A DNA stretch of 64,000 bases from Nemertoderma westbladi (GCA_032718475.1 JAUCBJ010001302.1:1-64000), one strand, 5' to 3'. Numbered from the stretch's first letter, positions 8,701-19,711 are shown. A program made the numbers and translations. The notes: a model not told the origin generated them from the letters alone.

Positions 8701-11252
8701 GGGTTGTTAAGTCTGGTCCTTTCCCGGTGGTTCCAACTTACCTGCTCCGCGTCGGTCCTTCTTTCCTTATAGTTTCGGGACTTCTGACGTCTCATGTCTT
8801 CCTCTTCATCACTCGATTCTGTGTCAGTCCTTAGCACTCGCGATGGTTTGCGCGCTGAGGCCCTGACCCAAGCGTCCTGAATAAATTTCTCGGCCGAATT
8901 TTCGAAATTGGGATTAGAGATGTTCGGGACAGGCGTCCTTACCTGAGGTCTATGTGGTATAGTTTCCTCCGATATGCGTACTCGTTGACTAGGCTGGACT
9001 TTATCTAACTCAGGCCTGCTAGGATTAGAATTACTTCTTACCTGGGCTGCTTCCTTTAACCGTAGGTTGCTAAGCATGTCCGTTATAGGTTGGATGTGCG
9101 GCGATATAGCTTGCGCTAAACTAGCACTTAACTCATCCCTCGTAATAAATTCCTGGCTAGGGTTCTGTTGTATAGTCGGCTCTATCTGAGTAATCCGCTG
9201 TCTCTCATATGATCCCTCTTCCGGTTTAACCCGGAAGTTCTCCATCGAACTGGGTCGGCGCTCCGTCCGCGTATTCCAAACCCGCGGGTTCGGTTCGCCA
9301 AATACTCGGCCCGTCGGAGTTTCTTCTCTAAATTCTCCGTTGTCACGTTCGGTATACAGTGGTGCGGCGTTCCGATGACGTAGATCCTGGGCGATGGGTG
9401 AGGGACTAATACCAACTGGCGTGCGATATGTAGAGAACGGTTTAACGATCCGTGTACTCGTAATAGCTGGACCAGGTATAGGAATTCTGGTCGTCGTTGA
9501 CTCGCGTATAGTCGGAGTTCTCGCTTCCTGTTCGGCCTTCTGCAGTGCGAACAGTTCTCGCAACTCTGTCCCCACACTCGCCCCACATTCTTCGAGCATT
9601 CGCATCCCCTTCTCGGCGATTTCGTTCGCCTTCCTAGTCCGTTCTTCGCTCTCTAAACTTAATCTCGCACTTTCCAACTGCGCCAGTTTACGCTCTTCTT
9701 CTTCCCTCGCTCGTCTCGCTGCGCTCTCTTCTTCCACTCGCGCCTTTTCTTCATACAATGCGCGTCTTCTTTTCTCGATCTCGAGTTCGCGTTCCTTGCG
9801 TCTGCGTTCGAGTTGAAGCTCGCGTTTCTTCGCTTCCTGTTCGCGTTCGAGTTGGAGTTCGCGTTTCTTCGCTTCCCGTTCGCATTCGAGTTGGAGTTCG
9901 CGTTTCTTCGCTTCCCGTTCGCATTCGAATTGGAGTTCGCGTTTCTTCGCTTCCCGTTCGCATTCGAATTGGAGTTCGCGTTTCTTCGCTTCCCGTTCGC
10001 ATTCGAGTTGGAGTTCGCGTTCTCTCTGTTCGCATTCGAGTTCCTCGCGCTCGCGCTCGGCTTGGAGTTCACGTTCCCTTTGCTCGCGTTCCGCTCGCTC
10101 GCGCTTACTTATCTCTTCCAACTCTCGTAACTCTGCGTCCAACTTACGTGTGCGCTCCCTTTCCCGCTCGGCTTCCTTCCGTGCTTCCTGTGCACGCAAA
10201 ACTTCCGCCTGCTGTTCGTCTAGTCGGCGCCTTCTCTCCTCCGCCGAGTTGTGAGAAACAAGGGATCTAGCACATATTACCTTACCTCGTGCGTGACTAA
10301 CTTGGGAATCGCCGCTGTCTCTAGATGCGTCGTCGGGTGGAGTCAACGTCCTCTGTTGAATGTTCTCCGTCGTCGGTAGCACCTGGCCTGGTACCACCAC
10401 TCCATTCTGCATCAGCCAGCTAGTAACTTCCCTCTGATAACGGCGCTCTTCCTTATCTTGGATCTCTTCCCGCTCCACTAAGTCTCTTAACTCTGCGTCA
10501 CTCACCTGAGCCGCCTGCGTTTGTGATGCCCATAGCAGCCAGTTCTCCGTCCTAACTCGTCGGAATCGCTCCGATAACTCGCGATGCTCCAACAAGGCTG
10601 CTAAAACCCTGTCGTAAATCCTCGTCGCCACATCGCTCGACTGAGACTCTACTGCCTTCTTTGCTAGGACTGCAAGCTCCTCCGTCTGCTTGAATAACGC
10701 TGAGTTATATCCTCTTCTAATCTCTACTAACTCTACCCTCCCGATGTTCGCTGGGTCAGCTAACATCTTCCTTACCTTGTCCGCCGTCCGGGTTATATGT
10801 CCGGCATGCGCGCGAAGTTTCTTCTTTATCGCGATGTCTAGTTCTCTCTCGCTTACCTGACTCACACTCGGTGGACTTGAAGGATTATTTCGGGAACTAC
10901 GGGTACTCCTTACAGCCGTTGGGACCACGGCACTTACCATACCCACAGGTCTGGAAACCGGGCTCCGGGCTCTCGCTTCTGCTACACTACCCTCCCTATC
11001 ACTCACCTCTGTCCGGGCTGCCGTACAGTCCTTCCTATCAGTAGCGGTAGGGGATCCTAATACTATTACTTGAGGTTGTTGTTCTTCCTCACTAGTCACT
11101 GTCTCGTCCTCCTGTTCACTTACGTCAGCGTCGCTCGCTGCGTCGTCATAGTCGGCATTGTCATCAACAGTAATGTTTACGCTATCGTCAGTCGGCGGTC
11201 CAGCCGCCGTCTCATAGCTGTCCTCTAGTGCCTCTTTGTCTGAGACACTCAT
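2772..11252 (-). CDS. BEL/Pao Gag-Pol polyprotein (2826 aa, intact)
   Basis: A single uninterrupted ORF. Domains in order, by approximate residue: an acidic N-terminus; a long Glu/Arg coiled coil (340-550) with a 13-residue internal repeat; a DUF1759-like Gag region (880-1020); three Cys/His knuckles (1125-1195); a DUF1758-like aspartic protease with motif LDTAST at about 1297; reverse transcriptase (about 1640-1900) with DIEAMF near 1758 and YMDD at 1836-1839; RNase H with FSDAS (Asp about 2020), WTDAS (about 2093) and an NPAD segment near 2136; an integrase zinc-binding HHCC region (about 2440-2480); the integrase DDE core (Asp about 2511, Asp about 2573, Glu about 2623); and a C-terminal DUF5641-like domain (about 2700-2815). 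It would make the particle proteins and the enzymes for reverse transcription and integration. The first codon follows an AT-rich leader and begins MSVSDKE. The protease triad reads DTA where DSG or DTG is usual. All catalytic residues that I can see for RT and integrase are present. Confidence 0.95.
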   Translation of the reverse strand: MSVSDKEALEDSYETAAGPPTDDSVNITVDDNADYDDAASDADVSEQEDETVTSEEEQQPQVIVLGSPTATDRKDCTAARTEVSDREGSVAEARARSPVSRPVGMVSAVVPTAVRSTRSSRNNPSSPPSVSQVSERELDIAIKKKLRAHAGHITRTADKVRKMLADPANIGRVELVEIRRGYNSALFKQTEELAVLAKKAVESQSSDVATRIYDRVLAALLEHRELSERFRRVRTENWLLWASQTQAAQVSDAELRDLVEREEIQDKEERRYQREVTSWLMQNGVVVPGQVLPTTENIQQRTLTPPDDASRDSGDSQVSHARGKVICARSLVSHNSAEERRRRLDEQQAEVLRAQEARKEAERERERTRKLDAELRELEEISKRERAEREQRERELQAEREREELECEQRERELQLECEREAKKRELQFECEREAKKRELQFECEREAKKRELQLECEREAKKRELQLEREQEAKKRELQLERRRKERELEIEKRRRALYEEKARVEEESAARRAREEEERKLAQLESARLSLESEERTRKANEIAEKGMRMLEECGASVGTELRELFALQKAEQEARTPTIRESTTTRIPIPGPAITSTRIVKPFSTYRTPVGISPSPIAQDLRHRNAAPLYTERDNGEFREETPTGRVFGEPNPRVWNTRTERRPSSMENFRVKPEEGSYERQRITQIEPTIQQNPSQEFITRDELSASLAQAISPHIQPITDMLSNLRLKEAAQVRSNSNPSRPELDKVQPSQRVRISEETIPHRPQVRTPVPNISNPNFENSAEKFIQDAWVRASARKPSRVLRTDTESSDEEEDMRRQKSRNYKERRTDAEQVSWNHRERTRLNNPAELNHLLTRNDATLRDIGKFAARQGLPTQQPQKFMGNHKHWRTFKTYVDEQLTNSTFTPNEKFNYLLQMLHREPRAIADNFVGNERAFELAMKTLSDIYGNKTKMAQSIVEDLGKGGRITTPLELLNLANAISNALDILRTVNLPHHGDHAEVLKSVIRRLNMRYRQKWRKLENKLEGQGKVLTLQHIHDMIATDAVAEMKSNFSEENMRESKPVTGKSMVSFDDDRTTVTFNSVDRYNSSTPAFRSDSRVWSGERLDRPRLKQQELPDGFVGCQYCLLKEVRSDDHKLDSCRRFKELNSEQRRVQVRTLDTCWACLAPGHVRRQCPNSKDGCMECGRLHHKLLHADFHTPTDRYLQRNPQRKGSKEPISIRKNTYTGIQDDGYQPGSSDEDGESSAREVTCQGFTADSSSTSARTYLSSATSEIFSVIPVKLTGDKGSKRIYVMLDTASTLSYIDEEVARAVSSFQDAEEIQIELKSMHGVGDLKGHRISVELDSLLPRDQHTRQERKALPLDGFKCLAMKGFGRQLGKVPPMSPIAQEYFDKLRIPRHQVGYRNVSMLIGAEQLIAHQIWETRPAEPHVNGPHAHRTILGWYTRVPMSYEFTGGDKPMDRYDELQPITQPPLVEPPDIDEFRRTCIDHYSDFSESDEELIPDNVRLSEPLHNDRTDSEPEDYCYQTRGSGSAAHATYLTNVLTYTDIVEGQVAKYRDLDIFQYSEEELQKELIRQDLETGARTVEWLDRDAMEPGGYDLAMSTDEKRSLEMMEDTIRLLPTGHFEVGMLWRRQPPKLENNYNLALKRLNGVRARLLKNPGIREKYCAQINNYFAKGFAGKVEDPDFVTDQTYYLPHHYVTHPDKPDKVRVVNDCAAVYRGMSLNSELMDGPNLNNYLIGILLRFRQRRFAFTCDIEAMFHQVRACKADQDSLRFLWYENEDLSGPVVTYQMYVRIFGARDSPNGTLFVLKKTATAQIGKYPVEVIESVLRNFYMDDGLVSKDTAEQAIEVAHGLQECLATGGFPLTKFTTNSEALLESFSVKDRGSGDIELGVEPIPMARVLGLAWNPNSDKFQVRVRFEPSSPDKVLTKRICLSTLSRLFDPMNFISPVILQARACMRKIWLSDVEWDEPISPIHAKQWREWEAELHLLKNIDVPRSYFPNQLVFPADLELHLFSDASDTGFGMVAYLRREVSQDKFETAFVTSRSKTMPVKYMTVPRAELQAAVVSVEVSKQIIEELDTTLTLFYWTDASLVLVYIAADNIALKTFVANRRAQIVDFSTKEQWRHCPGVLNPADITSRGAMPAEFCQEESQEFWLHGPDFLTRTQEHWPERLKIVTNPMPEDAEVKVEKVSKSKSKAKLKSLERPEESLERPEELLERPGDLSDQQTYVTTRSGRVSYDIKPPLQTGRQSQLVSDGQKMTDKMDPLVSKPAGLDSKLPLVSGQPSLALESCSVYDKLLNSSASWLTICKRTAWLSRYILYLCLKHSKHLREPLSANSERIRKLKQPLTEDEIDQAELKHLKHYQMCAFPKEFHLLSAHRPVLYKPLRKWSPLIHKGLICHRSRIQTVDINSQFRFPVIIPSHPIELQRAILWDIHKRLHHAGKLHCLSAARQRFILLQPSRAVGTMYDACLVCKRVNARVLEQEMAELPEARVQAYDPPFTNTGVDCFGPIEAKSGRLTHKRWGLLLTCMASRAIHIERVADMSTKSLLLALKRFMARRGLVKAFYSDKGTNFVGGNSELNAAHKAAQNKEISAALLPQRVEWRFNTPESPWRGGSWERLVRSVKQAIAKTLPVNKQLTDDELVTAFIEIEHTLNSRPIAMLPDGVALTPNHLLMQSPAFLVPASEPVSADLYSRKSWKVTQFVAYTFWEYWREYYLPTISTRTKWYKTVRSLQRGDYVLITEPIVKRKYWETGVILHTHPDVQNIVRTVTVKIRCKCPHPKKCKTNGLHTLDRLVQDIVLLEETRIETGDYNLSPASKLN
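9812..10045 (-). repeat. In-frame 39-bp coding minisatellite in Gag coiled coil
   Basis: About six copies of a 39-bp unit encode a 13-residue repeat of the type ECEREAKKRELQL. They lengthen the heptad-rich coiled coil inside the Gag-Pol ORF. The period is a multiple of three, so copy number can change without breaking the frame. Other frames over this stretch also stay open and are not genes. Confidence 0.9.
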
Positions 11253-14200
11253 AGTCTAAATAATGTTTGCCTTCCGGCAAAATATCTCGCAAAGGTTCGA
11301 GATATAATTATAATTTAACCGAAACACGGTCAAATTATTTGTCAAATAATCAGTTGGTCCAAATGTCAAAATAAATTCGCAATGCAATATTGTGAATTTA
11401 ATGGGGTATATAGTTATAGCAAATACTAGCATAATATTTAAACAAAAATATTATTATATAGCTATTATATAGCATTAAATACCGGTATAGCACAAAATAA
11501 CTTTGAATCTAATACAAAATATTCAAAATATACTTGCCGCCCGAATATTTCTAATTTTATATATATATAGCTCTAATCAACGTAATTTTAATTTCAAATA
11601 TTATATGTATCCACTAGCGCGTGGCTACATCTTCGGGTTGCGACTCTCTCTAACTCTCTCTCTAACTTGAGCGATTTAAAAAACCATGGCCGGCTAAACC
11701 TAAATATCCTAACTAATAAATTGAGTTCAGCTTCGCAGTTAAACAACCGGTAATTTTTTACTGCTTCCACAAACACACTGGTGCCAACAGAACAACCAAC
11801 CTTGTTTGCTGTGAGATTCCACGTCCGCGTCCAAAGATTCAGGCCCTTCGCTGATTGCAAACCGAACCCGCAGACCCACACGAACCCCAAACTCAGAAGT
11901 TCCGTCTTGCCATGTATCTCCAGATGGTATAAAATAACTAAGCGGCTACCTAACATACCGGTACAAAACTCTAGAATTTTACAAAATAATTTTGACCGAA
12001 ACTGAATTCTCGCAAACCTAGCTAAAATTTTCAAAAAACTTACTAATTACAGTTTGCCCTAAGGCCTAAGGAACTGCTGTATTCGCAATTAGCAAAAACG
12101 CACTACCGTACATTCACTGTATGCAGTACAGTAAGTAAAACAGTACACCAACCTAACAGCCTAATGATACTGTGTGTGGTACGGCAAACAAATGTCCTTC
12201 TACCGTACGCAGTAACAACAATCAGCCTAATGTACTACTGTACTATTGTACGCAGCCAGTGAATACAGTAATCTAAGCTAACAACCTAATAGAATAAACT
12301 CAATGTCTTACTGTACGCTAGCCTATAGCCCACAGCAGACGATCACGTGCTCTAACTTATTGCCTAATACTATGATACTACTATCAGCCTAAGAATACTC
12401 TATTGACCGCTGCAAGCAACAGCCAATAACGCGTATTACTGATACGAAGTATCAGTAATCTAAACTAATCAGCCTAAGAATACTCTCTGTCTCACCGTAC
12501 GCAGTACAGTACCTAATACAGTAATCTAATTCGTATTTACTGTACGCAGTACAGCAAAACAAAAACGCGTATTACTGATAAACAACCGCGACCTCTATAC
12601 TAACAGCAGAACTGTTGAACAGACCAATACCCGTTAATATCCTTCTGCCAACCTAATAAGTTCTCGTCTAACCAATAAGACACAAAGACTGCTCTACTGT
12701 TAAGTAAAGGGGATCAGGAGCGTGCTATTACTAAATTGTAAGGGTTGCTAAATACAAACCGCTACTTTACTTACCGTTAGATGGCGCTAATCTGCCGTCC
12801 GCTAATATATTTTACTAAATTTACACAACTCCTGCAAAATCGCTTGTTCCTTCAGTCCTTTCTCTACCGATTGCTCGATAGAGAGCTAACTGTTCGAATC
12901 TATGAGCCACGCAGGAATAACCAAAACAATAAACCCGAGTCGGCTCCCTAAGCTTACTTAAGACGAGTGCGAGGAGGCCTTGCACTCAGAGTATTCTTAC
13001 GCCTAATTTTATCACTATTGAAGCACGCTATTACCTACGTCTTTCTAATCGCGAATACTGGAGGTTCCCTAACGTAATGTGTGAATGCGAGAATATTTAA
13101 AATATCAAAATGGTACAGTATCTGTTTCTACGTGGATAATACCACCCCGAGTCTAAAACTGCCCGCGACTGGCTTTAGGCCAGCAAAATTACTAGCGTAT
13201 CGTGCGTACCGAATAGTGCGTTCTAGCTGATTGCCCGCTAATGCAAATAACCGCTCAGCGTGAATAGTTTACAGTACACTAATTATTACCTTAGCTACTC
13301 TCCGCTATGCTGCGTACTAATTCTTAATTTTTTACTAATTAATTACAGTCACAAATATTTAACAGCGTACTAATTACTAAGAGTTCCAGAATACGTAATT
13401 CTAATTTATCACGCAACAGGTTTCGCTAGTAATAGCCTAATTTGCCGTATTACTTTGACCTAATCAATAACTAATTATTGTAACTAAGAAATAGAAATCA
13501 ATCAAAGGAAAAAGAGCGCCTATCTAAGCATTCGTAATCTTAGGCACACTTCAATAACACACCAATCAGCGTTAGAAATCACAGTTTACAATTGTGCAAT
13601 TCACTACTCGTACTCCACACTCAACGTTATAATACGCGCAGGCCTCTCCCGGGTACATCTAGGATTCCTAACTAACCCAATTCCTGCCCCCCTAATACTA
13701 AATAGAGACAAAACCTGGATCATCAGCCCCCTAGATACTGTTCCGGCGATCGGTCTGCGTGCCGCAGTGCAAGATACCCGCCCGCAACGGTGACTCTGGC
13801 CAGCGTTGCCCGCTTTGAATCCTCCGCTCTCTCCTAGTCGCTCAACCCCCCGATGCGCCCACCGCCCACTGGCACCTTAGCCCTTCATGATGCTAATAGC
13901 TACCGTAGCGGCGCATGCAAATCACAAAGTCTGACAGTCTCAGGAATCCCTTGGGATTATTGCGCAGAAAAGAATCACATAGAACCATTAATCAAAAGGT
14001 AGAAATCATAGTTCAGTTGTAATTAGCAGTAATCGAAGGAATTAATTGAGAAACACAAGCAAGGGTAATCGCACTAGCAAATCATTTCAAGAAACTAATC
14101 AAATTAGCAAATTACAGAAAATACACTAAAATATCTTACAAATTGAGTAGAGACAGCTCAACAAGTACAAAGGTGATAGCAGATCATGTGAGGTGTCATG

Positions 14201-14640
14201 TGAGGCTCTACCGGCACACCGCCAATTTATAGGTGATCCGGATGGGGTGATGCAATAGGGTGACTCAATCGCTCTCCCATTGGCTCTCCAGTCCGTGCTA
14301 GCATTAGACCAACCTGGAAGCAGTTAATCCAATAAGGAGGCCGGATTGTAGCCCTATTGCCTGCCCAAACCTCAAATTATTACCATATATGGTAATGGTT
14401 CACGTCTCTGGCTGCTGAATGGCCAGGACAGCGTCCCTATATGCTAGCCCTATCAAACTAATATCAGCAAGCACAGAATCCAGGGTCCGAATAAACTTGC
14501 TACCCTGGGACTATTTACATATATCCTAATACAAAATTACGTAGGTAGGGCTACATACTATACAAAATAAATGGATGCAAAATATATGGGCGTTTTAACT
14601 TCCTTACCTAAATGTCACCACACTGCGCCTTATCTAAATA
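11253..14640. other. Leader and probable 5' LTR region of left BEL/Pao element
   Basis: About 3.4 kb without a supported gene lies upstream of the minus-strand gag-pol start. From about 12060 to 12570 it carries many short repeats of GTACGCAGTACAG and AGCCTAAT types. By position it should include the untranslated leader, the primer-binding site and the 5' LTR, but with the other LTR outside the window I cannot place their edges, and no convincing tRNA-complementary site was seen. Confidence 0.4.
14225..14231 (-). promoter_or_regulatory. TATA-like box, candidate LTR promoter of left element
   Basis: On the minus strand the sequence reads CCTATAAATTGGC, a good TATA box, about 3 kb upstream of the gag-pol ATG and pointing toward it. 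It would fit the U3/R boundary of the 5' LTR. The support is motif and position only. Confidence 0.3.
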
Positions 14641-14717
14641 ATTATACTGCACAACGGACTAATATTACGTACAGTATAATGGACTAATACTGTGGATACA
14701 GCGCCATATACCGTAAC

Positions 14718-17700
14718 AGATACCATCGCCACCGCACTGTGAAGATACGACGGTTGATTAGCCATACTGCTATCGTCGCCACTGCACCGTGCAGTTATGA
14801 TAGTTGATTAGCCATACTGCTATCATAGCCACTGCACCGTGCAGTTACGACGGTTGATTAGCCATACTGCTATCGTCGCCACTGCACCGTGCAGTTATGA
14901 TAGTTGATTAGCCATACTGCTATCATCGCCACTGCACCGTGCAGTTACGACGGTTGATTAGCCATACTGCTATCGTCGCCACTGCACCGTGCAGTTATGA
15001 TAGTTGATTAGCCATACTGTTATCATCGCCACTGCACCGTGCAGTTATGATAGTTGATTAGCCATACTGCTATCGTCGCCACTGCACCGTGCAGTTATGA
15101 TAGTTGATTAGCCATACTGCTATCGTCGCCACTGCACCGTGTAGTTATGATAGTTGATTAGCCATACTGCCATCGTCGCCACTGCACCGTGCAGTTATGA
15201 TAGTGGATTAGCCATACTGCTATCGTCACCACCGCACCGTGCAGTTACGACGGATGATTAGCCATACTGCTATCATCGCCACCGCACCGTGCAGTTACGA
15301 CGGTTGATTAGCAATATTGATACCATCGCCACCGCACTGTGAAGATACGACGGTTGATTAGCCATACTGCTATTATCGCCACTGCACCGTGCAGTTATGA
15401 TAGTTGATTAGCCATACAGCTATTATCGCCACCGCTCCGTGCAGTTACGACGGATGATTAGCCATACTGCTATCGTCACCACCGCACCGTGCAGTTACGA
15501 CGGTTGATTAGCAATATTGATACCATCGCCACCGCACTGTGCAGATACGACGGTTGATTAGCCATACTGATATTATCGCCACTGCACCGTGCAGTTATGA
15601 TAGTTGATTAGCCATACTGCTATCGTCGCCACTGCACCGTGCAGTTACGACGGTTAATTAGCCATACTGCTATCGTTGCCACTGCACCGTGCAGTTATGA
15701 TAGTTGATTAGCCATACTGCTATCGTCGCCACTGCACCGTGCAGTTATGATAGTGGATTAGCCATACTGCTATCGTCACCACCGCACCGTGCAGTTACGA
15801 CGGATGATTAGCCATACTGCTATCATCGCCACCGCACCGTGCAGTTACGACGGTTGATTAGCAATATTGATACCATCGCCACCGCACTGTGAAGATACGA
15901 CGGTTGATTAGCCATACTGCTATTATCGCCACTGCACCGTGCAGTTATGATAGTTGATTAGCCATACTGCTATCGTCGCCACTGCACCATGCAGTTACGG
16001 CGGTTGATTAGCCATATTGATACCATCGCCACCGCACTGTGCAGTTACGACGGTTGATTAGCCATACTGTTATCATCGCCACTGCACCGTGCAGTTATGA
16101 TAGTTGATTAGCCATACTGCTATCGTCGCCACCGCTCCGTGCAGTTACGACGGATGATTAGCCATACTGCTATCATCGCCACCGCACCGTGCAGTTACGA
16201 CGGTTGATTAGCCATATTGATATCATCGCCACCGCACCGTGAAGTTACAACGGTTGATTAGCCATACTGATATCATCGCCACTGCACCGTGCAGTTATGA
16301 TAGTTGATTAGTCATACTGCTATCATCGCCACTGCACCGTGCAGTTATGACAGTTGATTAGCCATACTGCTATCGTTGACACTGCACCGTGTAGTTATGA
16401 CGGTTGATTAGCCATACTGCTATCATCGCCACTGCACAGTGCAGTTATGATAGTTGATTAGCCATACTGCTATCATCGCCACTGCACCGTGAAGTTACGA
16501 CGGTTGATTAGCCATACTGCTATCATCGCCAATGCACCGTGGAGTTACGACGGTTGATTAGCCATACTGCTATCATTGCCACCACACCATGCAGTTACGA
16601 CGGTTGATTAGCCATACTGCTATCGTCGCCACTGCACCGTGCAGTTATGATAGTTGACTAGCCATACTGCTATCATCGCCACTGCAACGTACAGTTGTGA
16701 TAGTTGATTAGCCATACTGCTATCGTCGCCACTGCACCGTGTAGTTACGACGGTTGATTAGCCATACTGATATAATCGCCACTGCACCGTGCAGTTATGA
16801 TAGTTGATTAGCCATACTGCTATCATCGCCACTGCAACGTACAGTTGTGATAGTTGATTAGCCATACTGCTATCGTCGCCACTGCACCGTGTAGTTACGA
16901 CGGTTGATTAGCCATACTGATATAATCGCCACTGCAACGTACAGGTATGATAGTTGATTAGCCATACTGCTATCATCGCCACTGCAACGTACAGGTATGA
17001 TAGTTGATTAGCCATACTGCGATCGTCGCCACTGCACCGTGTAGTTACGATGGATGATTAGCCATACCGCCTTCGTCGCCACTGCACCGTGTAGTTACGA
17101 TGGATGATTAGACATACTGCTATCGTCGCCACTGCACCGTGTAGTTACGACGGTTGATTAGCCATACTGCTATCGTCGCCACTGCACCATGTAGTTACGA
17201 CGGTTGATTAGCCATATTGCTATCGTCGCCACTGCACCGTGTAGTTACGATGGATGATTAGCCATACTGCTATCGTCGCCACTGCACCGTGTAGTTACGA
17301 CGGTTGATTAGCCATACTCCTATCGTCGCCACTGCACCGTACAGTTACGACGGTTAATTAGCCATACTGCTATCGTCGCCACTGCACCGTGCAGTTATGA
17401 TAGTTGACTAGCCATACTGCTATCATCGCCACTGCAACGTACAGTTGTGATAGTTGATTAGCCATACTGCTATCGTCGCCACTGCACCGTGTAGTTACGA
17501 CGGTTGATTAGCCATACTGATATAATCGCCACTGCACCGTACAGGTATGATAGTTGATTAGCCATACTGCTATCGTCGCCACTGCACCGTGTAGTTACGA
17601 CGGTTGATTAGCCATACTGCTATCATCGCCACTGCACCGTACAGTTACGACGAATGATTAGCCATACTGCTATCACGCCACTGACTGCACCGTGCAGTTA

Positions 17701-17815
17701 CGACGAATGAGTAGCCATACTGCTATCGATCGCCACTGCACCGGGCAGTTACAACGAATGATTAGCCATACTGCTATCGTCGTCACCGCACCGTGTAGTT
17801 ACGACGGCTGATTAG
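14718..17815. repeat. 50-bp satellite array, about 62 copies
   Basis: A head-to-tail 50-bp unit contains GATTAGCCATACTGCTATC and CACTGCACCGTGCAGTTA. Copies differ by a few substitutions; two main variants alternate (TATGATAGTT and TACGACGGTT at the unit end). Multi-unit blocks recur, for example the stretches around 15225-15400 and 15775-15950 look like copies of one another. That suggests spread by unequal exchange of blocks. There are no spacers and no coding potential. Confidence 0.95.
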
Positions 17816-17835
17816 TTACGTTACGATTAGTTACA

Positions 17836-18641
17836 TTACGTTACATCACGTTACATTACGACGGCTATCATACTGCGTTAGGTCAGGTATTCTAGGTCAT
17901 TGATCAAGAAAACTTGCCACCTCCATGCAGCATAAAGGAGGTGCCACCTGCTGTGCTGCATAGATCCTCTTACTAGGGAAAATCTGGTCCTGTAACTAGG
18001 ACCCCTTCGTTCCTGGATAAGGACGCCCTTGGTCCTGGATTAAGGACCCATATACTTGGCTGCAGGGGTATATGGTCTGGCCAGGCAGATGGTGATCTAC
18101 CAGTGGCTGGTTAGGAATAGAGTGTTCTCATGTCCACTCTGAGTGCACTTCACTGCGACCTGCACCTGGCAGCAGGGGTACAGGGCATGACCCAGCAGAT
18201 GAGCTGCAACAGCCAATGGTGGGTCATGTGCACCAGAGTAGATATGGGTGATGGGCCTCATATCTGACTCCACTGCGACACCCACCCTGTGGAATGGCAA
18301 ACCAGGGTGTGGTATTTGCCCCGAGAGATGACTCGGCAAAAAACTACCCCCAAGCCCCACTATGGATTACATTAGTAATGCGGAGGTCCTGCCACTAGAG
18401 GCCAGTGGAATTACCGGACACAATCGGCCTCACAGGCGTCAGTTATCTCCTGACCGGCTGCCTGTCTTACCCCCTACTGGAGAGAGAGCAGCCAACAATT
18501 ATTTGAGTCCCTTTCCTGATGACCTTTCTGGCCCAAAACCTGTGTCACCAGGGAGGTCAGATTGTGAGGGGGGGATTCTGGAGTAGGAGGCTACTCTCAT
18601 GTTCCACCCCTGACCAACAAAGCCATTGGTGAATCTGAGGC
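17836..18641. other. Unrelated ~0.8-kb segment interrupting the satellite
   Basis: The 50-bp array stops, passes through a run of GTTACATTAC-type short repeats, and is replaced by about 800 bp of less AT-rich sequence before the array resumes. Inside are diverged duplicates (GCAGGGGTATATGG near 18062 and GCAGGGGTACAGGG near 18173, with related copies of CACTGCGAC). Near 18570 there is a GAGGGGGGGATT purine tract after an open frame ending CEGGILE. The purine tract resembles an LTR-element polypurine tract, so this may be a retroelement remnant. No family is recognised. Confidence 0.4.
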
Positions 18642-18990
18642 AAACTGCTATCATCGCCACTGCACCGTGCAGTTATAATAGTTGATTAGCCATACTGCTA
18701 TCATCGCCACTGCTCCGTACAGTTACGACGGTTAATTAGCCATACTGCTATCGTCGCCACTGCACCGTGTAGTTACGATGGATGATTAGCCATACTGCTA
18801 TCATCGCCACTGCACCGTGCAGTTATAATAGTTGATTAGCCATACTGCTATCGTCGCCACTGCACGTGTAGTTACGACGGTTAATTAGCCATACTGCTAT
18901 CGTCGCCACTGCACCGTGTAGTTACGATGGATGATTAGCCATACCGCTATCGTCGCCACTGCACCGTGTAGTTACGACGGATGATTCTGC
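18642..18990. repeat. 50-bp satellite, second block, about 7 copies
   Basis: This is the same 50-bp unit as at 14.7-17.8 kb, resuming after the interruption in the same orientation. One unit near 18867 is a base short. Confidence 0.9.
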
Positions 18991-19711
18991 TAACATCGGC
19001 ACCACACCTTGTAGTTTGTAGTTACACCGTACTGTTAGTCCATTGACATTGCATACCATCTGCAGAAACAACCCCCAAAGGCTGCGAGGCTGTGTGTGGT
19101 GGTGATATTGCGTTGTAGAGAGCTATAGTAGTTTCACTAAATGTAGCGGCGTTGGTTTACTAATGAAGTAATGTAAAGTAGCAATCAGATCCGCCTTCTA
19201 ATCGTACGGGTCTAAAAGTGAATATAGATTACGTATCTCACATATGTTACATGAATGCTAAATATTGTAAATTATTTATTGATTGAATGAGATTCATTTA
19301 GGCATAATCCTTTGAAATGCAAATACAGTAGAACCAGATTAAAAGCTTTCCCATTATTATTAATCACTTTAACATACAATCAAAATTGGGCTAAATAGTT
19401 TATTGGTATTATGGTGGTAATACACTTTTATCATTAATTATCTTTCCTGATAATCACTGCTATAAGAATGTTTGCCAAAAAAAATAAGTCCACTTTGTAG
19501 CACAGAGATTATTTGACTCCTTAAATCTAGCCAATCACTATATTCATTGCATTAATGTAAATAAACTTGTCAGTACTGTAAGACTTACTTCATTGTGGAT
19601 ATAATAAATGCATTTAATATACATTATACAATATACATATAATATATTATTGTTTATTATTTACACTAAATTAATTGGAGTTGAGCTGTTATCTCAACTC
19701 AGTTATAAATG
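18991..19711. other. AT-rich unique DNA
   Basis: No gene, array or inverted repeat is supported in this stretch. Confidence 0.4.

Larger units (their letters stand above)
1..14300 (-). mobile_element. BEL/Pao LTR retrotransposon, 3' end cut by window edge
   Basis: The element is read on the minus strand: a long leader (about 14.3-11.25 kb), an intact gag-pol ORF (11252-2772), a 750-bp spacer and an accessory ORF (2018-15). The 3' LTR lies left of base 1, so the 5' LTR cannot be defined by comparison and the right limit given here is a guess. A minus-strand TATA-like motif near 14228 suggests the 5' LTR promoter is close to 14.2 kb. The family assignment rests on the domain order Gag - CCHC knuckles - DUF1758-like protease - RT - RNase H - integrase - C-terminal DUF5641-like region, which is that of BEL/Pao and not Gypsy. 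Open ORFs throughout suggest a young, possibly autonomous copy. Confidence 0.85.

Noticed and set aside
14718-18990. CRISPR-like array
   Set aside because: The 50-bp units are contiguous with no unique spacers, and the sequence is eukaryotic; it is a satellite.
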